Shown here in pieces: positions 33,784-43,805 of a DNA stretch of 64,000 nucleotides. A program made the translations under genes and the position numbers. The DNA is from Zizania palustris (Eukaryota; Streptophyta; Magnoliopsida; Poales; Poaceae). The number at the start of each line of letters is the position of its first letter. Within the stretch, counting starts at the first letter, position 1. Below the pieces are notes generated by a model. The model saw only the letters and a list, made by a program, of their open reading frames with translations. It was not told the DNA's origin and did no database searches. The stretch is from positions 60,928,642 to 60,992,641 of the forward strand of contig JAAALK010000283.1 in assembly GCA_019279435.1 (NCBI GenBank), given 5' to 3'.

Positions 33784-34388
33784 TGTTGGACCGGAAACGG
33801 CGACCAGAGGGGGGTGAATGGGAGCTTTTAAAATTTCGGGCTAAAAAACTTAGCCTTTGGTTCTGTTCTGTCTTCTGCGGAACAGGCTTCGAACACTACC
33901 TTCGAAGGTCTGGTTCGGAGGTACTTCGACAGCTCCGAACACAGGCTTCGCAGGAGCAAAAGTTCGAAGCCAAGAACACTTCGCTCCACGAACAACCCTC
34001 GAAAATCTACTCTGCTAAGTCAGTGCAGGCTCCGCACACGAGGTGCTTCGAGCAGGCTTCGCACTTCACCCCTTCGCAAGAGTGGACAGCCCTCTGAGGA
34101 CTTCGACCAAGTACTTGGCGACAGCAACTGGTGCTGGGCTTCGTACGCGAAGGTCTACACGCACACAAAACGGACTACGCTAAGGGCTTCGACACAGGAA
34201 GCAAAACGGGATACAACCAGGGCTTCGCTAGTAAGCAGCGAGGTCTTGCCTCGTGTTACACAGAGCGACAGCACACTGAAAAACACACTTCGCGAGAAAA
34301 ACACCCTTCGCCAAGACAGGCTTCGTGAACTAAAACTAGCGAGGTATGTAAAGCGAGCTCAAGCAAAAGCACAAAGACGCAGGGCTTC
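33784..34388 (-). repeat. LTR fragment of a TGTTGGACCG-type element, cut by the assembly gap
   Basis: Starts TGTTGGACCGGAAACGGCG followed by accagaggggggtgaatggg. The same opening is shared with the LTRs at 40001 and 41053 (TGTAGGACCGAAAGTAGCG...), where the element lies on the minus strand, so this should be the 3' end of an LTR in minus orientation. The interior is dense in cttcg/ttcgaa words. It interrupts the copia gag. No coding sequence is visible before the N run. Confidence 0.65.
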
Positions 34389-34488
34389 NNNNNNNNNNNN
34401 NNNNNNNNNNNNNNNNNNNNNNNNNNNNNNNNNNNNNNNNNNNNNNNNNNNNNNNNNNNNNNNNNNNNNNNNNNNNNNNNNNNNNNNN
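34389..34488. other. Assembly gap (100 N)
   Basis: Exactly 100 unknown bases, the usual placeholder for a gap of unknown size. The sequence to the left (LTR fragment) and to the right (Tat RT) belong to different elements, so the real content is probably larger. Confidence 0.98.
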
Positions 34489-36333
34489 CAATTCCCCTGC
34501 TTGAAACTAAATACCCTAACAATTTTCCAGCCTTAGCTCCGAATATACATTTTCGGGGTTAAGACGGATCCCACATGCCCGAAGGCTATTGAATGTTTCT
34601 GCTAAGTCTAGGCTATGTTGGTGCTTTAAAGCACTCTTTATTACAATATCATCCATATAGGCCTCTACATTGCGACCTAGTTGATGACCTAGAGCCTTAG
34701 CAACTAATCTTGAAAAAGTAGCCCCGACATTTCTTAGGCCGAAGGCATTCTTACATAGCAGAAGACTCCCGAAGGAGTTACAAAGCTTGTTTTGATTTCA
34801 TCTTCGCGCTTCAACCATATTTGATGATAACCAGAATACGCGTCGAGGAAGCTTAATAACTCCGAACCGGAAGACTTCTTCCTGACGAAGACTGGGTTGG
34901 CTAACCATTCTGTGTGAGCCACTTCTCTGATAATCCCAGCCTTCAATAGTTTTTCAACTTCGTCCTTAGCTAGAGCAGCTCTCTCTGTGGACATCTTCCG
35001 GAGTCCTTGTCGAACAGGCCGGGCCTTCGGGTTTACAAGTAAACTGTGTTCAATGATATCCCGATCGACTCCGGTGATATCTTCGTCAGACCAAGCGAAG
35101 ACATCCAAATTTTCTTCCACTACCTTTTCTAAGGAGGTTGCAACTTCAGGAGGTAAATCTTTACCAAATTGAAAAATATACTCTTTACCATCTTTAACAA
35201 TGACCTTCGTTGCAATCTCTCCTTCGGGACTTGGTCTCGGAAAAGACTTCTTCGAAGCTTCAGAGGAGGCTGAAAAATTTCTTCATTATCTGCAACACTG
35301 TTTACTTGCCTCGGATCAAGAGGGGGACCGTGACCATATTCCACCCTCCGAGCAATGGCTTGATCTCCGAAGATTGTTAGGACTCCTGCTTGTGTGGGCA
35401 TCTTCATGCACAAGTAGTTGTGATGCGCCACAGCTCCGAACTGATTCAACATGCCCCGTCCGAAGATGACATTATAAGCATACGGGGCATCTATCACATC
35501 AAAGATAACTTCTTCAGTCCGGGCTAATAAACCTTCTCCGAAGGTAACTTCCAGGCCTATCTGGCCAAGTGCATCAAGCGGAGGCCCTGCGAAGCCTTGC
35601 AGAGGACGAGCCGCTGGGAGGAGATGCTTCCTGGAATGCATAACTGATCGAAGGCTTGCACAAAAATGATATCTGCCGAACTACCCTCCGTCAATTAGCA
35701 CCCTTCGGACTTTAGTCCCTGCAATATCAGCAGTGATGACCAATGGATCTGCGTGCGGGAACTTAATACCAGCTGCATCCTCCGCAGAGAAAGATATCGG
35801 AACGTGAGACCACTCCGGCATTGCAGCTACAGATGACGAGTCCCAATATGACCTACTTCCCGAACGTACTCTCTTCGCTGTCTCTTGGACATGCTTCCGA
35901 GGGTACCTCCTCCGGAGATAGGGAGAACTACTCTTTTTCCTCTATCTTGCCCTTCCTCTTGCTTCGGAGGTGGCATAACATTGGCCACCGGAGGGTGCCT
36001 TGCAGCATCAAAATTTTCTATCCGCGCCACAGCCTGGACTGGCTCTGGGCGCGCTGCTGCTGGACTTCGGTCGGTACTACCTCGACCCGAAGTTCTCTCC
36101 AAGTACTCTCCTCTTAGGGTAAGGATAGCCTTGCAAGTGTCAGTTGCATGGCTTTGATTTTCTCCATGAATACAGCAAAAAAGGGTCTGGCCCTTGCCAG
36201 CCGTTTTCCCTGGCGGCCTCCAGCCGCTGGCCTTGTTCCCCGTAGACTGTGGAGCTCTTGGTGCAAACTTCCGTGGGGGTGCAATATTCAAGACTTCAGA
36301 GCGAGGGTGCTTTTTTCCCTCTTCTCCTATCAT
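34489..36333 (-). pseudogene. Tat copy 2 pol (linker, protease, partial RT), multiply frameshifted
   Basis: 36333-35827 carries the knuckle CIHGENQSHATDTC and the linker MSKRQRREYVREVGHIG. A missing T just after breaks the frame relative to the copy at 1-382. The protease active site LIDGG follows at about 35690, where an extra G causes a stop. 35641-35129 continues the protease tail, and 35120-34734 the RT N-terminus. Compared with 1-3877 this copy lacks 102 bp in frame (at about 34869) covering the RT segment from KWRMCIDF to LVDSTAG. RT then runs to the gap. Confidence 0.88.
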
Positions 36334-37408
36334 GTTGCACTTCGAAGACTGGTTCCTGCGGCTGTGCCGAAGTCTTCACTTCTGCTTTAACTTCTTGCAA
36401 TACGGTCGAAGTAGCAGTGGTCCTCCGAAGCCAACCCTCTTCTGACCTCGCATACTCCTCGAAGTATGACATCAACTGTGAGACTGAGGAGATGCTCTTC
36501 CGATGCAGTTTATCTAGAAGGCCTTGATGACTGACGCCTTCCCGAGTCGCATCAACCACTGAAGATGTGGACAGCCCCCGAATTTGCGACTTCGTATGAG
36601 CGAAGCGCTTAAAGTACTGCCTCAATGTTTCTCCGGGGAGCTGTTTCACCAGGAAAAGGCTTCCTGTTGACATGGGAGGTACGAAGGTGCCCTGAAAGTT
36701 ACTTATAAACTTCCTCTTCAACTACGACCACGAATTGATTGATCCTGGCTTTAAAGACCAGAACCATCTTAACGCCACTCCTTGAAGAGCTAACAGGAAG
36801 CACTTCGCCATAGTGTCTCTGACTCCGCCGCTAGCCTCAATCGCTAGGGCATAAGAACGCACGAACTCTCCGGGATTTTCATCTCCGGCATACTTGCAGA
36901 GCTTCGAAGTTTTAAACTTTGGATCAAAGCGAACCTTCTGCAGCTCAGGATGCAACGGAGATTCATTGTCGTAAGAGGCGTTCTCCGGGGCTTCGGGATA
37001 ATCAAGATCGTCGTCTTCGGGCACTTCTGGGATAGTTGGGATGGCTTGAGAGCGAAGCCTGTTCGTAGCTTCTTGTCGCCATCTTGCTACCTCAGCTTGA
37101 AGGTTGGCCATTTGAGTGGCCATATCTCCAAGGCTATCTTCATCTCCTCCGGAAGGACCTTCCGGGTCTTGAGAACTGGTAGGATCAGTTCGAATCGGGA
37201 TGGAGGGTGGAGAAGGGACTCCGGGCTGTCGGAGTATGGAAGGGGTTGGCGGAGAGGCTTCGTATGTCCGAGGAATAGAAGCCCCTTCCGAAGTTTGCGG
37301 AGGGAAAGCCGAAGACCCTCCGACTTCAGCTGTGTCGAAGGGTATCTCTCCGGAGATCCGAGAGGACCTCCGAGTGGGATTGCGAGGTGCGCTCCGCTTA
37401 GGAGGCAT
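36296..37408 (-). pseudogene. Tat copy 2 Gag with an internal stop
   Basis: Begins MPPKRSAPRNPTRRSSRISG at 37408, about 60 bp inside the primer-binding site. The Gag domain includes FDPKFKTSKLCKYAGDENPG and QGVALRWFWSLKPGSINSW, then a TAG at 36722-36724, after which the same frame continues (LKRKFISNFQGTF ... LPGETLRQYFKRFAHTKSQI) to 36296. A six-base A run near 36311 marks a frame change into the zinc-knuckle frame that overlaps from 36333. Confidence 0.88.
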
Positions 37409-37450
37409 GATGTAAGAAGTTGGTAGAGAACGAAGTTTTTCGGACTAGGT

Positions 37451-37470
37451 TCCCCACGGACGGCGCCAAC
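37451..37470 (-). other. Primer-binding site of Tat copy 2
   Basis: Just inside the 5' LTR the minus strand reads gttggcgccgtccgtgggga. tggcgccgt is the start of the plant tRNA-Asp-type primer-binding site used by several Ty3 lineages, with mismatches further in. The tRNA assignment is from memory. Confidence 0.5.
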
Positions 37471-37962
37471 TGTTGGCGTAAAGATTACGCTAACAGGTTT
37501 CTGTAGAAAAGAAACTAACAAACGAAGTGTTTGTGAAGCAAACTGTTCTAAGCCTCCGAAAGGATAATAACTTAGAATAGTTCGAAAGTGTGTATTGAAT
37601 AACTTGTATTCGGTCTCTATTACAGGGTGAAATGGGGGGTATTTATAGGTCCAAACATTAAGGAAAAGACCTATTTACCCTCTATTACAACCGACATAGT
37701 GGAAACTATTCGGTTCCCTTAATAGGGCTAAAATGGTAAAAGACTAATCTAATGAGAAAGAAGATAAGTCTTCCATCTTAGCTGGCAGAAAGATCTTGGA
37801 AAACTTTAGTTCGAAGATGTACTTCGAACCAAGGCCTATCTTCGTGCTTCGAACCGGGTTCCGGGTATCTTCGAAGATGATCTTCTGGGAACCTTTGAAC
37901 CTGCTGACTGCCTTTATGTTGCTTCGGCAATAACCCTGAAGATGAGATATTTTCCCCCAACA
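37471..37962 (-). repeat. 5' LTR of Tat copy 2 (492 bp)
   Basis: Reverse complement starts TGTTGGGGGAAAA and ends ACGCCAACA, matching 8878-9372 along its length with scattered substitutions. Confidence 0.93.
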
Positions 37963-39995
37963 ACCACTTTTACATAATTGCAAATTACCAACCTCTTGTT
38001 GGGGTCATGCGGTCTTACACGCCATAGATTTAATACAAATTAGACCAACTGCATATCATGTAACATCCCCGTTACAATTAGTACGTGGAAATCAACCAAG
38101 TATTTCCCATCTGCGAATATTCGGTTGCGCTGTATACGTACCGATATCACCACCGCAGCGTACCTCTATGGGTCCCCATAGAAAATTAGGCGTATATATC
38201 GGGTATCATTCACTGTCAATCATTAAATACCTCAAACCCCTAACAGGGGATTTATTTACTTGCCCGGTATGGTGATTGCATCTTCGATGAAGATAATTTC
38301 CCGGCATTAGGGGAGATTTATACCATAATAAATGCCAGGAAATTGATTGGAACGGCACTGGTTTTCAATCATTAGACCCACGTACTATAGAATCCAAGCA
38401 AGAAGTTCGGAGAATAATAAATTTACAACAACTTGCAAATAATCTGTCAGGTGCATTTACTGATTATAAGGGTGTCACAAAATCTCATATTCCTGCAGTT
38501 AATGCACCAGAAAGAATTGAAATACCTCATCAAACAACTCAACTCCCAAATCCTAAGATCAGGGGGAGAGACCTGGTTGCAACTGATGCTTCTCAAAAGC
38601 AATCTAAAAAACAAAGAAAGATATCTTCTAAAACAGTAAATGAAATTCAACCTCATGTTGAAAGACACCAGGAGGATGATTCTCATCCTAAATCTAGCAT
38701 AAATGGGTGCACCAATACAAATGCTAGACCATCGGAAATGACTAACTCTATTAATATGGGAAACACTCAAGAGTTAGAAGAAATATCCACAAATTACATT
38801 AATTCAGGAGAATCTTATAATAGAAAGACTACAATTATCGACATATATTTCTCCTCAAGTATAGCTAAAGACCTCGAGGAAGATCCAGAACCTAAGACCA
38901 TGGCAGAGTGCCTTAAGCGCTCAGACTTGATCAAATAGAAAAAGCTATTGAGGCAGAATTAAGCTCGCTAAGAAAAAGAGAGGTATTTACATCAGTAATA
39001 CCTACTCCTCAAAATGTTTTCCCCGTTGGATCGAAATGGGTTTTTGTTCGTAAACGAAATGAAAACAATGAGGTGGTGAGATACAAAGCGAGACTTGTAG
39101 CACAAGGGTTCACGCAGAGACCCGGCATCGATTATGATGAAACATATTCTTCGGTTATGAGTGGAATAACTTTCCGATATTTAATATCATTGGCAGTACA
39201 AATAAATTTATCTATGTAGTTAATGGATGTTGTGACCGCATACTTATATGGGTCATTGGATTCAGATATTTATATGAAAGTCCCTGAAGGACTTGATACT
39301 CCAAGTCCAAATATAAATCGTAACAAATTTTGTGTAAAATTACAAAAGTCACTCTATGGCATAAACCAGTCGGGTAGAATGTGGTACAACCGACTAAGTG
39401 AATTCCTACTTAAGAAAGATTGTTCTAACAATGATGATTGTCCTTGTGTATTTATTAAAAGATCCATCACTGGATTTTGTATTATTTGAGTGTATGTTGA
39501 TGATCTCAACATCATTGGAACTACACAAGATATAATAGAAGCTAGCAATCATCTTAACACGGAATTTGAAATGAAGGATTTAGGTAAAACTAAATTTTGT
39601 TTGGGTTTACAACTTGAACACCTTCCATCGGGAATATTAATTCACCAATCTGCATATATTGAAAAAATATTGCAAAAATCTAATATGGATAAATCATATC
39701 CATCAAAGACCCCTATGGTCGTTCGATCTCTAGAAATGGATAAAGACCCATTTCGACCTAGGGAAGAAGGTGAAGAACTATTGGGACCTGATTTTCCATA
39801 TTTAAGCATAATAGGAGCACTTATGTATCTAGCAAATTGTACAAGACTGGACATTGCATTTGCGGTAAATTTGCTAGCTAGACATAGTGCGGCACCAACT
39901 AAAAGACATTTTGTTGGAGCAAACAAATCTTAAGATATCTAAATGGAAGAAGAGATCTAGGTTTATTCTATCAGAAAAATCAAGACTTATCCATG
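37963..39995 (+). pseudogene. Copia-type pol, integrase C-terminus and reverse transcriptase, decayed
   Basis: The frame starts inside integrase immediately after the Tat LTR (HNCKLPTSCWGHAVLHAIDL ... RIFGCAVYVP) and is broken by stops near 38270. It continues through a linker (VNAPERIEIPHQTTQLPNPK) to RT: SKWVFVRKRNENNEVVRYKA, then LVAQGFTQRPGIDYDETYS. RT continues at 39223 (MDVVTAYLYGSLD) and at 39490 (YVDD at about 39492-39503, LEHLPSGILIHQSAYIEK), then ALMYLANCTRLDIAFAVN. TAG at 39217, TGA at 39487 and frame changes elsewhere show it is dead. It is interrupted at 40001 by another element and resumes at 42564. Confidence 0.9.
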
Positions 39996-40000
39996 ATAGG
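39996..40000. repeat. Target-site duplication, left copy (atagg)
   Basis: atagg here and at 42559-42563 flank the inserted LTR element. The copia RNase H frame reads through correctly if one copy and the insert are ignored, which confirms the boundaries. Confidence 0.9.
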
Positions 40001-40547
40001 TGTAGGACCGAAAGTAGCGACCAGAGGGGGGTGAATGGGCGCCTAAAAAATTCTTTCGAATCAATGGCCTACTCCCAAAACCCAACGCATTTAAAAAAAA
40101 CTAAACAGCAAAGCGAGAACAGATTGACTAAGTCTGCAGATTCGAAGTCTGTTGATTCAGAGATTGCAGATTCGAAGGTTGCAGATTGGAGGTTGCAGAT
40201 TCGAAGGTTGCAGATTTGGAGGTTGCAGATTCGAAGGTTGCAGATTCGGAGGTTGCAGATTCGAAGTCTGCTGATTTCAAAGTCTGCTGATTCGAAGTCT
40301 ATGGATTCGAAGGTTGCAGATTCGAAGGTTGCAGATTCGAAGCCTGCAGATTCGAAGCCTGCAGATTCGAAGTATGCAGATTCAAAGCCTGCAGATTCGA
40401 AGGATGCAGATTCGAAGTATGCTGATTCGAAGTCTGCTGATTCGAAGTCTGCTGATTCAAAGCCTGTAGATTCGAAGCTTGCAGATTCGAAGTCTGCTTC
40501 ACAGAGTTGGACTTCACACAAGAAAAGGGACTTTGGCCCTGTCAACA
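40001..40547 (-). repeat. Partial 3' LTR with tandem repeats
   Basis: Aligns with 41053-41604 from TGTAGGACCG up to about ggactttggccct, then diverges into gag. Contains the 15-bp array at 40135-40500. Confidence 0.85.
40135..40500. repeat. 15-bp tandem array (gattcgaagcctgca type)
   Basis: About 24 units of a 15-bp repeat with core GATTCGAAG and a variable hexamer (cctgca, gttgca, tctgct, tatgca). Because 15 is a multiple of 3 and the units lack stops, plus frames read DSKPA or RRLQI repeats, and minus frames read FESAG or ASNLQ repeats. Confidence 0.92.
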
Positions 40548-40993
40548 AAGCCTTGTTGTCCCGAAGCTTGTTTATGATCGACTGAAAACGACCAAACAAA
40601 GCCTCAACAGATTCACCCGGCTTCTATGTGAAATTCTCATATTCACGCCGGTAGGTCTGATAGAGCCGAGCCTTGACCTGTGTTGTTCCCTCATGATGTG
40701 CCTTGAGGGTAGCCCAGATCTCTCTCGCAGTGGAGAGATGACTCACACGCTCAAACTCAGTGGGAACCTAAACCAGAAAACAGAATGTTCACAGCCTTAC
40801 TATTGCTCAGATGCTGAGCAATGATACCAGCAGTACCATGCTCAGCGACTGGCAATATGACAAACGTGGTGTGAACGCAAATGTCCCAAATGTCCGAACC
40901 CTGGCTCATGAGATAGGCTCGCAAGCGAGTCTTCCAATAATTATAGCCATAGGCTTCCAAGGACGGGACCTTGCCAGGAGACGTCATGGTCAC
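40548..40993 (-). pseudogene. Copia-like Gag N-terminal fragment (UBN2-type)
   Basis: Starts MTMTSPGKVPSLEAYGYNYW at 40993, typical of plant copia Gag with the DUF4219/UBN2 region (YWKTRLRAYLMSQGSDIWDI). Frames then change around 40757, and the domain continues (STAREIWATLKAHHEGTTQ-like, EALFGRFQSIINKLRDNKAL) to about 40548, where it fuses to the LTR array. The predicted 176-residue frame ending at 40069 is this Gag end plus ESAGF repeats and is a deletion product. Confidence 0.8.
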
Positions 40994-41052
40994 TACTGGG
41001 GTTTAGAACCGGTTAAAGTATGGAAAAACCCTAACCAAGCTCTGATACCACT

Positions 41053-42558
41053 TGTAGGACCGAAAGTAGCGACCAGAGGGGGGGGTGAATAGGCACCTAA
41101 AAAATTCTTTCGAATCAATGGCCTGCTCCCAAAACCCAACGCATTTAAAAAAAATAAACAGCAAAGCGAGAATAGATTGACTAAGTCTGTAGATTCGAAG
41201 TCTGCTGATTCAGAGGTTGTAGATTCGAAGGTTGCAGATTCGGAGGTTGCAGATTCGAAGGTTGCAGATTCGGAGGTTGCAGATTCGAAGGTTGCAGATT
41301 CGGAGGTTGCAGATTCGAAGTCTGCTGATTTCGAAGTCTGCTGATTCGAAGTCTATGGATTCGAAGGTTGCAGATTCGAAGGTTGCAGATTCGAAGCCTG
41401 CAGATTCGAAGGTTGCGGATTCGAAGCCTGCAGATTCGAAGCCTGCAGATTCGAAGTATGCAGATTCGAAGCCTGCAGGTATGCTGATTCGAAGTCTGCT
41501 GATTCGAAGTCTGCTGATTCGAAGCCTGCAGATTCGAAGCTTGCAGATTCGAAGTCTGCTTCACAGAGTTGGACTTCACACAAGAAAAGGGACTTTGGCC
41601 CTTTCAACTCGATCAAAAAGCTACGCAGTAAAAGCAGAAAGCTGACACTAGAGTATTGTTGCTACAGTGTAGTAGTACTACTTGCAACAGCAAGAACTAG
41701 TACTACTTGCGTGAAGAACACAAGCAACAGAAACAAATAGTGAACAAAAATGCACACGGTACACAACGATTCAGATTCACAATAACCAAACGCACGCCTC
41801 GCACTCAACAGGGAACAAAATCTTACTGCATTAATGAAGAACAAAATGAATGCAAGCAGAAGAACAAGCCTCTGGCGGCGCACAGAAACAGAAATAAGAG
41901 AGAGAGTGCGCAGGAGACAAAATGACCCAATAGATTAAAAAGTGAATTCTGGAAGGGGTAGTCCAACCCTAGGGATTTGGGGCCCTATTTATAGACTGCC
42001 CAATGGCCTAGAATATTCCACTAGCCCCTTAGGGTTTTTTACAGACGCAGAAATAAAGGAAAAGACTCTACTGCCCTTAGGAATTTTTACAGACACGACT
42101 GACTGACTGTGGCCTAGAGATACAGATGACTTATCCGGAAGCTAAGTTTTCGTAGCGACTATGGCTTCTCTTCTGGACAGTCGGATACAAGATCAACGAT
42201 TGTCAGTTTTACGCTAAACCTGACAAAGCCTCCACCGGCTTTGCACCAGGTACCCGGATTGGGCCGGCCCGATTCCGCAGCTCTCTCAGCCCGGCAATCA
42301 CTCATCGCCCGTGTACCTGAGTCACCCCTGGTCAACAGCCCAGTGGGTCTTCTACTGCTTCTGGCCCATGTACCCGGATTGGGCCAGCCCGACTTCGCAG
42401 CCTCCTCTGCCCGACAGTCGCTTGCTGCCCGTGTACCTGAGTCACACGCGGCCCATGAAACAGCAGATCTCTTCTTCTTCTGTCCTCTTTGACTATCGTT
42501 GACAATGACTCATCACTTCTGGAGTCATGAGGCCCACGCTATTCAGCATGGCTCCTCA
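41053..42558 (-). repeat. 5' LTR (1506 bp) of the nested copia-like element
   Basis: Plus strand from TGTAGGACCG to ggctcctca. Contains the second 15-bp array (41190-41565), a tataaat-like word on the minus strand near 41988 (plus ctatttatagact), and a ~120-bp internal near-duplication (taccCGGATTGGGCC... at about 42250 and 42370). Right flank is target duplication atagg. Confidence 0.88.
41190..41565. repeat. 15-bp tandem array, second LTR copy
   Basis: Same 15-bp unit as 40135-40500, with different unit order and a small disruption at about 41478 (gcaggtatgctg). The two arrays differ in copy number and unit composition, so they have changed since the LTRs were identical. Confidence 0.92.
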
Positions 42559-42563
42559 ATAGG
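42559..42563. repeat. Target-site duplication, right copy (atagg)
   Basis: Matches 39996-40000. The copia RNase H frame resumes immediately with YTDAGYMSDP. Confidence 0.9.
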
Positions 42564-43072
42564 ATATACTGATGCTGGGTATATGTCTGATCCATATAAT
42601 GTCAGATCACAAACATGATTTGTTTTCCTATATGGAGGTACTGCCATTTCATGGAAATCTTCGAAGCAAACTCTTGTAGCTACATCGACTAATCATTCTG
42701 AAATTATAGCTTTATATGAAGCTTCACGAGAATGTGTATGGCTTCGAAGAATGATTAATCATATACAACAAACATGCAATGTTGGTTCATCAGAATCACC
42801 CACAATTATCTATGAAGATAATGCTGCATGTATCGCCCAGATGCAAACTGGTTACATTAAAAGTAATATAACTAAGCATATTGCCCCTAAACTGTTTTTT
42901 CCACATGAATTACAAAAGAATAGGGAAATAACAGTTTTACAAACAAAATCATGTGAAAATCTAGCAGATTATTCACAAAATCGCTACCAACCTCGACATT
43001 CCAAAATATGTTAAAGGAATAGATATGCAAAGACTCCGTGATTTGCAAAATTCAGAGGGAGTCATTTTATAA
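42564..43072 (+). pseudogene. Copia-type RNase H, 3' part after the nested insertion
   Basis: Continues the copia pol: YTDAGYMSDPYNVRSQT, stop, then GGTAISWKSSKQTLVATSTN, HSEIIALYEASRECVWLRRM and YEDNAACIAQMQTGYIKSN. After NLAD a single-base change shifts the frame, and the C-terminus (GIDMQRLRDLQNSEGVIL) ends at TAA 43070-43072. The stop after RSQT and this shift add to the decay noted upstream. Confidence 0.9.
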
Positions 43073-43210
43073 GATATGCTCTATTTATGATCATCAGATC
43101 ATATTAAGTTATACTATTATCTTTTATAAAATTACTCTCAACATTTTTTTATAAAAGATTGTTGAGGTAATCGAATCATATGATATCAATCATATAGTCT
43201 AAAATTCGAT

Positions 43211-43515
43211 TAAGGGGGAGTGTTGCAGTGGTATTCGCCTTAAAAGGCGTACCACTTTTCCCTCTTAAGCGGTAGCAGCAACTTTGCTGCAGTAGCGTGA
43301 GGCGCTGCTTTTGCGCATGCAGGCGGCAGGCGAGGCGACGTGACGCAAGCAGAAGACGCAGTGCAGGCGACGCGACGCAGGCACAGAAGACGCGACGTTT
43401 TCCCCAGGCGACGCGACTGCCATGAAACGTCGCGTTTAGCAACTGTTCATCTAGTATAAATACATATGTACCGTGTACTGTTAATAATTAATAAAGAATC
43501 AATTTCTTTTTCTTA
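43211..43515 (+). repeat. 3' LTR of the copia-type element with polypurine tract, right end approximate
   Basis: Polypurine tract aagggggag (43212-43220) is followed by TGTTGCAGTGG at 43221. The LTR is rich in gcgacgcg/gaggcgacg words and has a good TATA box (tagtataaataca, 43453-43465). The right boundary is not sharp; it lies near 43500-43515, before CACTA-like sequence starts. Confidence 0.7.
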
Positions 43516-43805
43516 AAAGTTACTGAGTGTCCCAGTGTATTCTTTCTGTCACTCGGTAAATAATTAATACTCGACGAATAGAAAGGTTTACCGAGGGTCT
43601 TAGAAGAACACACTGAGCAAAGCATGTGACACTCGGCAAATAATTTGAAAAAATCGAAGAGCCACAGGTAGTGTTGACGGTGTGACGACGGTAAAGAAAC
43701 AAATCAGATTTACCGAGTACCACTAACGGACACTCGATAAACCTTAAGATTCGTCAGGTGCTTTAAAGTGCTTTAAAGGGTGCTCGACAAACAATTCTTT
43801 TGGAA
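43516..43805. mobile_element. CACTA (En/Spm) subterminal-repeat fragment
   Basis: Contains tcactcggtaaa, tttaccgaggg, acactcggcaaa, tttaccgagtacc and acactcgataaacc in both orientations, the characteristic subterminal motif of grass CACTA elements. Neither the CACTA terminus nor a 3-bp duplication was found. Confidence 0.6.

Larger units (their letters stand above)
34489..37962 (-). mobile_element. Tat-clade (RIRE2-like) element, 5' half only, second copy
   Basis: Reading the minus strand from 37962: 5' LTR, primer-binding site, gag, zinc knuckle, protease and the first half of RT, ending at the assembly gap inside RT. It is closely related to 1-9372 (shared words such as MSKRQRREYVREVGHIG). 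It inserted directly into the integrase of the copia element that resumes at 37963. The target duplication cannot be checked because the other end is beyond the gap. Confidence 0.92.
40001..42558 (-). mobile_element. Internally deleted copia-like LTR element nested in the copia pol
   Basis: Minus-strand order: complete 5' LTR (42558-41053, 1506 bp), primer-binding site for initiator tRNA-Met (agtggtatcagagc, about 41037-41050), the N-terminal part of a copia-type Gag, then a jump straight into the last ~547 bp of the 3' LTR (about 40547-40001). The rest of gag, all of pol, the polypurine tract and the first ~960 bp of the 3' LTR are gone. Perfect 5-bp target duplications show the ends are original, so the loss happened after insertion or in the template. 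Termini are TGAGGAGCC...GGTCCTACA. Confidence 0.88.

Noticed and set aside
40069..40599. 176-residue minus ORF with ESAGF repeats, and the plus 232-residue ORF with DSKPA repeats
   Set aside because: The repeat peptides follow from a stop-free 15-bp DNA repeat and appear in several frames; the minus ORF is a gag-LTR deletion fusion. Kept as a repeat, not as a gene.
38000..43072. Joining the copia gag at 33239 with the copia pol at 37963 as one element
   Set aside because: The 5' LTR before the gag (ending cttctatca at 33153) does not resemble the 3' LTR after pol (starting TGTTGCAGTGG at 43221), so they are different elements.
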